Assembly: GCA_047639675.1 (NCBI GenBank)
Contig: JBLIOI010000002.1
Span: 59,255 to 123,254, forward strand
Direction of reading: 5' to 3'
DNA from: JABACD01 sp047639675
GTDB taxonomy: Bacteria; Planctomycetota; UBA1135; GCA-002686595
Length of the DNA: 64,000 nucleotides
Positions 17,879 to 25,386 of the stretch are shown here, in pieces. Position 1 is the stretch's first letter. Each line of letters opens with the position of its first letter. A model generated the notes under the pieces. The model did no database searches. It saw only the letters and a list, made by a program, of their open reading frames with translations, and was not told the origin of the DNA. Made by a program: the position numbers and the translations under genes.

Positions 17879-19258
17879 ATGTCTCCTATGAAATCCATGG
17901 TCGCATTGATGTCCCTTATGGCTCTCGTAGCCGCACCAAAACTATCGACCGCCGATCTTGATGCGCAGTCGCGCGCGAGAATAATCGCGGGCATCGAAAC
18001 GGAGATGAACGCGAACTACGTCTTCCCCGACGTTGCGAAGAAATGCGCAAGTCACCTGCAGGCGGAGCTGAAAGCGGGCAAGTACGATTCAATCGATAGC
18101 CCAGGTATCTTTGCCGAGGCGCTCTCCCAGGCCTTGCGGAGTATTAGCAAAGACAAGCACATCCGCGTCAGATATTACCCGGAACGTGTAGAGGTTCAAC
18201 GCGATGACCCACGCCTGGCTCGTCAGCAAGAGTTGGACAGTATGCGGCGCAGCAACTATGGCTTCGAGAGCGTTGAACATCTTGAAGGGAATATCGGCTA
18301 CCTGGATCTGCGAGCCTTTTCCGATCCAACCCTTGGCAGGGAAACTGCGGCTGCCGCCATGGGGTTCTTGGCAAATAGCGAGGCCATCATCTTCGACGTA
18401 AGGCGCAACGGAGGCGGTAGCCCGGAGATGGTTCAATTCATCTGCAGTTACCTCTTCGAAGAGCGGACGCATCTCAACAGTCTGTATTTCCGAGCATCGG
18501 ATCGAACCGAGGATTTTTGGACCCTTGATCAGTTGCCCGGCAAGCGCATGCCCGACGTCCCGGTCTATGTATTGACGAGTCAGTACACGTTCTCTGCCGC
18601 CGAAGAGTTCAGCTACAACCTGCAAACACAAGGCCGCGCGACTCTCATCGGCGAGACAACCGGTGGCGGCGCAAACCCCGGCGGGACAATTCCCATCGGA
18701 GATGGATTCATGATGTTCCTCCCCACCGGTCGCGCCATCAACCCCATCACTGGAACCAATTGGGAAGGTGTCGGCGTCAAGCCGGACATCGAGGTGGCTA
18801 GCAGCAAGGCATTGGAAAAGGCGATCGCCGATGCGCGCGATGCCATCAGAGACTTTCGCGAATACAAGGCTGAAGAGCAGGCGATCCTCTTGGATGAGAT
18901 CGCTGAAGCATTGAATGCAGCAGACGACTCCTTCAAAGCAGGCGATGCACAAGAAGGCACGCAATGGATCGAAAGCGCCCTTGAACTCGGACTGGAATAT
19001 GCACTCTACGATGGCCAGAGCATCGATGCTCTGGGATCTGAATTCATCGATAGCGGTAGCCTAACTACGGGGATCGCCGTGAAACAATACAACTTGGACG
19101 TGCACCAAGATTCACCGGAAGCCTGGTTCAGCCTCGGCGAGGCCTACATAGAGGGAGAGGAAAGCGGGCTCGCCTTGAGCGCTTTCCAGGGGTGCCTCAA
19201 CTTAAACCCCAAGCACCAGGGCGCACTCTCGATGATTGAGCAACTGACAGGGAACTAG
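17879..19258 (+). CDS. Secreted S41 peptidase (IRBP/retinol-binding-protein-like) with C-terminal TPR-like segment
   Basis: The 459-residue protein has a short signal-like N terminus (ATG at 17879 or 17888). The N-terminal helical domain (about 25-105, NANYVFPDVAKKCASHLQ) is the one seen in IRBP-type S41 proteins. The core shows NIGYLDLRAFSD, AIIFDVRRNGGGSPEM and VYVLTSQYTFSAAEEF, where the Ser before AAEEF is the expected nucleophile, then LIGETTGGGANPGG. Residues about 330-459 are helical with a TPR-like hairpin (EAWFSLGEAYIEGEESGLAL). S41 enzymes cleave at C-terminal tails of proteins. The substrate is unknown. It stands alone on its strand. Confidence 0.88.
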   Translation: MSPMKSMVALMSLMALVAAPKLSTADLDAQSRARIIAGIETEMNANYVFPDVAKKCASHLQAELKAGKYDSIDSPGIFAEALSQALRSISKDKHIRVRYYPERVEVQRDDPRLARQQELDSMRRSNYGFESVEHLEGNIGYLDLRAFSDPTLGRETAAAAMGFLANSEAIIFDVRRNGGGSPEMVQFICSYLFEERTHLNSLYFRASDRTEDFWTLDQLPGKRMPDVPVYVLTSQYTFSAAEEFSYNLQTQGRATLIGETTGGGANPGGTIPIGDGFMMFLPTGRAINPITGTNWEGVGVKPDIEVASSKALEKAIADARDAIRDFREYKAEEQAILLDEIAEALNAADDSFKAGDAQEGTQWIESALELGLEYALYDGQSIDALGSEFIDSGSLTTGIAVKQYNLDVHQDSPEAWFSLGEAYIEGEESGLALSAFQGCLNLNPKHQGALSMIEQLTGN

Positions 19259-19265
19259 CTACGGC

Positions 19266-19640
19266 CTAGTGGCGATCCTTAGAGGAGAAGAGCCCATTCT
19301 GATCAGGGTCGAAAAGACCAAACTCCCGCGTACCCCAGGCCGTGTCGCGAACCGCTTGATGCTCAGCAAGCGCTGAGATCGCGTGACACTCATCAAATAG
19401 GGCATCAAGATCAGTGACCAGGATTCGTGCCTGCTGTCCCACAATCCCTGGGGCTTCATCCGGGTCGTGCCCCTGAAAGTGAAGCTCGACTCCCCCAAGC
19501 GCAGCTCCCGCGTAAGTGGGCTGTTCCGGCCGCTCCTGAAAGATGAGCTTGAAGCCGAGGCGCTCCACATAGAACTGGATTGTGGCGCAAACATCCTTCG
19601 CCGGCAGCACGGGAATAACCGATAGAAACTGATTCGGCAT
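19266..19640 (-). CDS. Glyoxalase/bleomycin-resistance (VOC) fold protein
   Basis: The 124-residue protein matches the single-unit VOC fold seen in bleomycin-binding proteins: SVIPVLPAKDVCATIQFYVERLGFKL at the start, GGVELHFQGHDPDE in the middle and TREFGLFDPDQNGL at the end. The His and Glu in ELHF and the terminal FDPDQN are the usual metal or ligand positions. A GGAG ribosome binding site lies about 6 bases before the ATG. It could bind and sequester a drug or be a small dioxygenase or isomerase; which one cannot be told. Confidence 0.85.
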   Translation of the reverse strand: MPNQFLSVIPVLPAKDVCATIQFYVERLGFKLIFQERPEQPTYAGAALGGVELHFQGHDPDEAPGIVGQQARILVTDLDALFDECHAISALAEHQAVRDTAWGTREFGLFDPDQNGLFSSKDRH

Positions 19641-19948
19641 GGAATCTCCGCCGGGGTTATAGGGAAGGGCTTCAACAGCCCCCCGGATATCCTATCAAGC
19701 CGGGCGGTCTCCAAGCGTTGATTGGGCCATGGCAACAAGATCGGCGGCAACCTAGTTGCGCTGAAGCAGTCTGCTCACACCGGCTAGCTGAGCCTCGGAT
19801 CGTTCCTCCGTATTGAAATCCTCACCAATGACGACCACTAAGACGCAGGGAGAGCTGGGGCTCGAGCGAGAATTAGCGAGTCGGTCGGATAAGCATCTGA
19901 ACGCCCCTTCGCCTCTACGGCGAGGGGGCGTCCTTTTTTAATTACCCA
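19641..19948. other. 308-bp gap without a gene, ending in a strong forward terminator
   Basis: No ORF with coding character is seen here. The only clear element is the hairpin with T run at 19901-19939, which has no forward gene directly upstream. Confidence 0.4.
19901..19939 (+). terminator. Rho-independent terminator on the forward strand, without an obvious parent gene
   Basis: Stem 19901-19913 (ACGCCCCTTCGCC) pairs with 19919-19931 (one wobble) around the loop TCTAC, and six Ts follow at 19934-19939. The closest forward gene ends 640 bases upstream at 19258. The T run is on the forward strand only. On the reverse strand the hairpin follows the mscS remnant stop by 17 bases and could still act weakly there. 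Confidence 0.75.
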
Positions 19949-20479
19949 TTACGGCTGCTGGCGATGCAAGACAGCAGGCGGCGCAATGCCCTCGTCCTGG
20001 AAGGCCTGCATGACTCGCAAGGTGATGTCGGTTGAGTAAGCCTTCTCATACTGCGTGTCGAGTACATAGGCCTTCACAACCAATCGAAGAGCGATGTAAG
20101 AGTCGACGATGACCTGGTCGACCACGACTACAATCGGACGCGGGAGATGAATGAACCGGCTCGTAACCGTAGCCTCTTCCGCAAGCTCGACGGCGCGATT
20201 CACATTTTGATCGAGACCAATATGAAAGGTCACTGCGACCTGCATCTCAAGCGCGCCGTAGTTTCCGCTCGAACTGATCTCTGTTAGGAAGAGGTTGTTC
20301 GGCACGGTGATCGTGTTGTCGTCCAGGGTCTGCAACTTCACAGACCGCAAGCCGATCATTGTGACATCCCCGTAGTGCCCGCCGAATTCCACTCGATCCC
20401 CGACTTGGAAAGGCCGGTCAAAGAGAATCAGGATGCGGAACCTGTCAGCAACATTGAGACACATCCGTGTCGAATTTAG
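19949..20479 (-). pseudogene. 3' remnant of an MscS-type mechanosensitive channel gene, cut by an insertion element
   Basis: About 175 codons encode the end of the pore region and the cytoplasmic vestibule of a small-conductance mechanosensitive channel: ILILFDRPFQVGDRVEF, then MIGLRSVKLQTLDDNTITVPN, an NYG motif and the terminal alpha/beta domain. The membrane helices normally found upstream are missing. Reading continues upstream into the insertion element rather than into channel sequence, and no channel 5' part is found beyond the element either. The gene is therefore dead or at best makes a soluble fragment. The remaining reading frame has no stop, so the disruption is probably recent. 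Confidence 0.85.
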
Positions 20480-21834
20480 TGGAGAACGAGCTCCATTGAA
20501 CTGCTCTCTTTCGGTGGGTTGATCCACGCCGCATGGGGCGCCTGCTGCGGCCGAGGCGGACCGTGGACGAACATCTCCGGATGCGCATGGTAAGCGGCCG
20601 TGAGCACCGCGTGGCGCGCAGCCAGGATCTCAGCCGCGCGACCGTAGTGGACGGACTCGGGCGTCAGCATGCTGATGCCACTGTGACGATGTTCGGTGTT
20701 GTACCAGTCGAAGAAGGTGGCGCAGAAAGCCCTGGCGTCCTGGACACATCCGAACGAGCCGGGGAAAGCCGGGCAGTACTTGAGCGTTCTGAACTGACTC
20801 TCGGAGTACGGATTGTCGTTCGAAACATGGGGGCGACTGTGCGTCTTCGTGGCTCCAAGGTCCGCCAATAGATGGGCGACACGCTTGGACCTCATCGACG
20901 ACCCACGGTCCGCATGCAGTGTGAGCTGGCATTCGGGGATGGACTGCTTCTTGCAACTCTCCGAGATCAAGCGCTCAGCGAGCAGCGCGCTCTCGCGCTC
21001 CGCCACCATCCATCCGACGACGTACCGGCTGAAGATGTCCAGGATGACGTAGAGGTGAAAGTAGCTCCACTTGACGGGTCCCTTCAACTTGGTGATGTCC
21101 CAGGACCAGACTTGATTCGGTGCAGTGGCCAGGAGTTCGGGCTTGGTGTAGTTTGAATGGCGGAGCTGATCGCGTCGCTCGCGCACTTCAATTGAGTCGC
21201 CAAGGATGCGATACATCGTGCGCACGGAGCACAGGCACGTGCCTTCGTCCAGAAGCGTGGCGTGCACCTCGGCAGGCGCTTTATCCACGAACCGGTGGGA
21301 ATGCAGGGTTTCAAGCACCTTGTCGCGAAGCGCTGAAGGCAGCTTGCGCGGCGATGGTTTCCTCGGACGAACGGGGCGTGGAGTCTCTCTCCGCCGTCTG
21401 TGCCCACAATACAGAGCCACAATACAGAGCCAGGCACCTTGTTGTTGATCCTCAACAACAAGGTGCCTGGCTCTGTATTGAGGTGCCTGGCTCTGTATTG
21501 TGGCTCTGTATTGTGTAGCTTGACGACGCCACTCGGCCAGCAGGGACGAGTACAGGCCCTCGCGTCGCAACAGGGCGCCGATCTCGCCGGGCTGCGAACA
21601 TTGGTCAGCCTCCCGGACGATGCGCTGCTTGTACTCGGCGGTGAATCTTCGGCGTCGGGCGGTTGCGGCGACCTCGGGGTTTGGTGGGCTTCGGTCCACC
21701 CCCAGCTCGGCGGAGCCGTTGATTGCCCCTCCGGCTCTCTCGGTCTCGCTACGCTCGGTCTCGATCGCCTGCGAGGCAATCAACGGCTCGTCCCGGCCTT
21801 CGCCGGGGGGCTTGTTCTCGTGTTCCGTGGTCAT
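20476..21834 (-). CDS. IS3-type transposase, orfA helix-turn-helix joined to the orfB integrase core, linker replaced
   Basis: The 452-residue ORF begins with the orfA helix-turn-helix (RRRRFTAEYKQRIVREADQC and GEIGALLRREGLYSSLLAEW, about residues 60-105). It ends with an rve integrase domain carrying the DDE triad: Asp in WSWDITK, Asp in LHADRGSS and Glu in NDNPYSESQF. In ordinary relatives about 100 residues of leucine-zipper linker and the orfA/orfB junction lie between. Here that part is missing and about 37 residues are encoded by a palindrome (21405-21515). The integrase core looks intact, but loss of the oligomerisation linker probably makes the protein inactive. It overlaps the mscS remnant. 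Confidence 0.88.
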   Translation of the reverse strand: MTTEHENKPPGEGRDEPLIASQAIETERSETERAGGAINGSAELGVDRSPPNPEVAATARRRRFTAEYKQRIVREADQCSQPGEIGALLRREGLYSSLLAEWRRQATQYRATIQSQAPQYRARHLVVEDQQQGAWLCIVALYCGHRRRRETPRPVRPRKPSPRKLPSALRDKVLETLHSHRFVDKAPAEVHATLLDEGTCLCSVRTMYRILGDSIEVRERRDQLRHSNYTKPELLATAPNQVWSWDITKLKGPVKWSYFHLYVILDIFSRYVVGWMVAERESALLAERLISESCKKQSIPECQLTLHADRGSSMRSKRVAHLLADLGATKTHSRPHVSNDNPYSESQFRTLKYCPAFPGSFGCVQDARAFCATFFDWYNTEHRHSGISMLTPESVHYGRAAEILAARHAVLTAAYHAHPEMFVHGPPRPQQAPHAAWINPPKESSSMELVLH

Positions 21835-21857
21835 GTGCAGTCACTCTACGCCCTCCA
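20480..21857 (-). mobile_element. IS3-family insertion element (approximate ends)
   Basis: The limits are set by TGGAG at 20480-20484 and its reverse complement CTCCA at 21853-21857, with weak similarity extending inward, giving about 1.38 kb with TG...CA ends as in IS3 elements. The match is short and no clear target duplication flanks it, so the ends may be off by several bases. The element truncates an mscS-like gene at its left end. Beyond its right end no mscS sequence resumes, which points to a deletion after insertion. Confidence 0.65.
21405..21515. repeat. 111-bp compound palindrome inside the transposase gene
   Basis: A perfect 29-bp inverted repeat (21420-21448 and 21452-21480, three-base loop) is flanked by further copies of its own parts. 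The 20-mer AGGTGCCTGGCTCTGTATTG occurs at 21461-21480 and again at 21481-21500, and CACAATACAGAGC at 21405-21417 and 21418-21430 pairs with GCTCTGTATTGTG at 21503-21515. The total length is exactly 37 codons, and no stop arises in the transposase frame. This has the look of a mobile or expanding REP-type palindrome. Confidence 0.9.
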
Positions 21858-22407
21858 GTAATTAGCAGGGGGATTGTGTCTCACGCATGTTGGCAGAGAG
21901 GGACGGCTCGTGAAACGACCGTGCGGGTCATCCAACGAGGCGCGGAAACTGAACAGTGCTCAAGTGGTAAGTGAGTGACTTCTCTTCAAGAGCCCACAGA
22001 GGATAGGTGCCCGACAATGCCTCGGCAATCATCAAGCGAGTCGCGTTCAAACGGCTTGCAGGCCGAATCTCCCCAACGAGGCTTATTCGAATCGAAAAAT
22101 CCGCATGCGCAGCCATCTTCTGCCCAGAGTACCTACGGACAGCTAAGACCCAGGCTTGCTTGTTTTCTACTACACAGCTTGCTCACCAGTGATTGCCGAG
22201 CGCCAACTCGTCTCCCGACAAGAACTACGGTCGTGATTGTGAGCAAGGGCTAACCGAGATTGACCTGTCGTCGATCCGGAGTGATCTCACCTGCTGGCCA
22301 AGAATCCCACATTGTTGGCCGCGCTACTCAATTCCTGCTCCCAAGTACTGGGCGCCCACCCTATCTTCTACCACTTCAACGGAGTTCTAAGAGATTGCAC
22401 CTTTCAC
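21858..22407. other. 550-bp gap beside the insertion element, no convincing gene
   Basis: Only short ORFs occur, such as a 62-codon reverse ORF (22116-21928) and overlapping forward ones, none with recognisable motifs or a good ribosome binding site. The stretch is probably non-coding or decayed sequence left by the insertion and deletion. Confidence 0.4.
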
Positions 22408-23688
22408 TCAATCCCCACCACGCTTGGGCTCGAGCGAGATGCAGAGTTGGTTTCCTTGCAATGGATAGCTCATTTGAAAGCGGTAGCAACGAAACTCATC
22501 GGATGCCCAGCCGAGCTTACCGAAAGCATAATCGAGCAACTCTAGATAGCGCGGGAACCCTGCGCAGCGGCGGAGGCCGGGCAGGCTACCGAGGTCTTCA
22601 ATCTCATCGCAGATGCGCTGCAAGTCCACTTCACGTTCAGGGACACCCGCCTGTGCTGGGCCGCGCAATGTTGTGTCATAGACAAGCAACTTGGCCTCGC
22701 GATCCGCGTACACATCCTTGTGAATCAACAAGTCGAAGAGCATTGCACGCGAGGGCGTCCCGGGAATCTGATAGAAGTAGGGATTCGCCAAACCTAAGTC
22801 CACGGGAACCAATGCGAGCTCGTGCCGGTTGACTTCGGCGATCACAAAGTCGACGCTCGATTCCGGGCCGAAACCAGTGTCACCTAAGAGGTACTGAAGC
22901 TCTCCCCCGTAGCGTTTGGTCTTTAGCGGTGCGGGCGCGCGCGTACAGAATTGATCCAGACGCACCGATGCCGTTCCATCCCAAACAGCTTGATCATCGA
23001 GGGTCCGAGGACTCGGTAGACTCCCAAGCTCCGCCACCTCATCCTCATCACGCGGCCGATCGCGAAGAGTCCCGAACTGAACGACCGAATCCGGACGAAT
23101 CCTGTCGAGCCCCAAACTCCCTTGGATCGAAAGTAGGTCGAGCTTGCCCTTCTTCTCCGAGGGAGCCAGGATGACGGCCGCCAGATCTAAATCGCAACTA
23201 ACGCCCTTGAGTTCACTGATAGCCTTGTAGGCAGCTTGCCTCCGCCGTACCTCAAACTCACGGCGACCATCGGGAAGCCAGTCCGTCAACATGGCTTTCA
23301 AGCTCGTGCGTCTGCCTGCGTTGACGCGGATCAATTGCTCGAAGTTATCTACAGCCACTCGCGCTGCTTCCTGACGATCCTGGGGAACCCCCTGAGCTCC
23401 GGCGGCTTCGATTACTTTGCGTAGCGGCACGGTGCCTGGAATCTGATCGACCACGGCCACCGGATCCGCGAGGACCACGGCTCGAATCAATCGACTGGCG
23501 GTCACCACGTTGATCCCCAAAAGGTCGGAGAGCGCCTGTGGACCAGAAAAACGGGCAGATAGACTCCCTAGAAGGGCCGAGAAAGCACCAGCAAGATCGA
23601 TTCCAGTGACTTCAACCTGCTCGCGCAAGCTTGCCCCCGCAATTGTTGCAGGAGCAGGAATAGGGTTCGTTCGTTGGTGCTCACTCAT
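22408..23688 (-). CDS. Conserved protein of unknown function with a possible N-terminal helix-turn-helix
   Basis: The 426-residue protein starts at ATG 23688 (an upstream TTG is less likely). Residues about 50-70 (GPQALSDLLGINVVTASRLI) look like a helix-turn-helix in which a regulator is chosen by 'DLLGINVVTASRL'. The following part (VAVVDQIPGTVPLRKVIEAA and RQAAYKAISELKGVSCDLDL) is helical; the second half is beta-rich and ends with RYLELLDYAFGKLGWASDEF. I have the impression of similar uncharacterised proteins in Planctomycetota, but no function is known to me. Codon use and composition look normal, so it is not part of the insertion element. Confidence 0.8.
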   Translation of the reverse strand: MSEHQRTNPIPAPATIAGASLREQVEVTGIDLAGAFSALLGSLSARFSGPQALSDLLGINVVTASRLIRAVVLADPVAVVDQIPGTVPLRKVIEAAGAQGVPQDRQEAARVAVDNFEQLIRVNAGRRTSLKAMLTDWLPDGRREFEVRRRQAAYKAISELKGVSCDLDLAAVILAPSEKKGKLDLLSIQGSLGLDRIRPDSVVQFGTLRDRPRDEDEVAELGSLPSPRTLDDQAVWDGTASVRLDQFCTRAPAPLKTKRYGGELQYLLGDTGFGPESSVDFVIAEVNRHELALVPVDLGLANPYFYQIPGTPSRAMLFDLLIHKDVYADREAKLLVYDTTLRGPAQAGVPEREVDLQRICDEIEDLGSLPGLRRCAGFPRYLELLDYAFGKLGWASDEFRCYRFQMSYPLQGNQLCISLEPKRGGD

Positions 23689-25386
23689 GACGCACAAACA
23701 TAAGCAGTTCCACCCGCGATTTGAATCTCGAGCTCTCCTCGCGCTTTCCTGAAACCTCTCCCTCGTACATATTTAGGTTTGTAATCACCGCAGGTCGCCA
23801 CCAAACAACCAGCGAAGACAATTCCCCGCCGTTTTTTGTAGAGATCAATATCAGTTGAAAAGCAGAAAGCACTAGCTCCTTTTCGCGCCCGGCAGCCCAA
23901 GCCCAATCTGTAGAGAACGGAGATCACCGCAACTGACATATGGAATCCGGCGGCACCTACAACGGAGTCACAATCCTGTCCGCTCTAGGCACGTATTCGG
24001 TCACAGGTTGAAACCCCGGGGCCATGATGTCTTGCATCCAGTCCGAACCCGGCCCGTTCGTCTGGCACCTGAACTCCGGGAGCGATTTCAATAGGAAGGG
24101 CGATTTTGATGCTTACCATTTTTCAGGTATCTGAATGCAAATGAGCTGTGTGGACTCCCCTCTCCTCGGATTGCATCTGTGCATCATCCGTGCGAACTAC
24201 AAAGGCACGACTCAGCTCGAAGATGAGGTCCTCGCCGCCAGTCCTAACGATCCGGTCAACGACCTCTTTGCTGGCTTTGGACCCGCACCTTTATCCGGCG
24301 TCTGAAACACGGTTCATTGGACCCCCCGGCTGGTGCGAAAACGCTACCCACAAGCTGGACCCTTTGGAGCGAGGCTGGAACGAACTCTAGCAATGACAAC
24401 GCTGGCTGGAATAGCATCGTCGAAAAAGTGGACGACTTCGCATTCGTGAACGACATCCAGCGCGATGATACAGCCCTGGAACCGTTGACGTCCGCATCGA
24501 CAACTCCACGACCTTGAACGGCTCCTGTGACGAGAGCGGGGTTGCCGCACTATGCAGTGACTCCGGCGCCCCCCGGCGCGGCGCAATGGAAAAAACGCCG
24601 GTGCTAACCAATGCGCAATCCTCTCCGAAAGTGGCGCACACATCGCCCTCAAGCAAAACCTCAAATTGCACGGATCAGGTCTTCCCCAACAAACCCAGCT
24701 TGTTCTTCTCGGGTACAGTCGCTTCGGGAAACGATCACGGGTCAGTGCTTGGCGATCGACAGCCCTGCCTCGCTGGCCACATCAACGCCTTCAGGTAATG
24801 GTTGCAGGCTCGAACCGGTGAGTCGCTACGATGATTGCGATCGTAGGATCACCGAGAGAAATCCTGGCTTCGACCTCTATCTTCCAACTTTGGTGCGGCG
24901 ATCCAGGTAGACCGTGAGGCTCTGGTTTCTAACGACGGCGCCTCCACTTGAGCTCCGACACCAGGCGCCAAGACCGAATATCAAAACCAGTTCTGAAGCT
25001 TGAGTGGGTTCGCTCGCTCCCGCGATCGAGACCTTCTTTGTAAGGATTTACGCGGCATACTTCGTGTAGGGGTCATCCGAGGGAACCCGTTGAGAATGAA
25101 CTTCTCACAACTCTCGATCTGGACGAAAGTCAGAACAGATTCGCAACGTCACTCGCCTTTGACGCCGTAATCACTGGGTAGTCGACCAACTGATATACCA
25201 GCTGGCGATTGAGCCTGGTGATGAGCTGAGGCTTGAGATAGGGCGAAAATCGGCAATCCAGGCCTAAAAACGTAACTCGCTACCTTGAGCGTCCTACTGC
25301 CACTACCTAATGTCTTGTCATCTCGGCGTAATGCCCGATGATGGATGACCCAAGATTCTCTCCTCAGATCTAACCGCGAACATCCC
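23689..25386. other. 1.7-kb region without an intact gene
   Basis: The stretch holds the decayed gene described at 23940-25020. Outside that part (23689-23939 and 25021-25386) I see no coding sequence, terminator or repeat. The final 100 bases should carry the promoter of the secreted protein that follows. Confidence 0.5.
23940..25020 (+). pseudogene. Decayed gene for a secreted beta-rich protein, probably related to the next gene
   Basis: Protein-like segments alternate between the three forward frames: SGGTYNGVTILSALGTYSVT (from 23943), GWNSIVEKVDDFAFVNDIQR (around 24410-24470), then after a frame change VDVRIDNSTTLNGSCDESGV (24486 on) and FFSGTVASGNDHGSVLGD (around 24710). Several frameshifts and stops break it. 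The order of segments (a 'DDFAFVND' strand, a free 'NGSxxL' strand, a SGT strand) resembles the repeat pattern of the intact protein at 25387-27084, so a dead tandem paralogue is likely. The family call is an inference from style of sequence, not an alignment. Confidence 0.4.

Noticed and set aside
21084..21779. 231-codon reverse ORF inside the insertion element in another frame
   Set aside because: It is Arg/Pro/Ser-rich shadow coding; the transposase motifs are in the other frame.
24800..24830. GGCTCGAACCGG string resembling a tRNA T-arm
   Set aside because: No acceptor, D or anticodon arms can be formed around it; no tRNA was found in the window.
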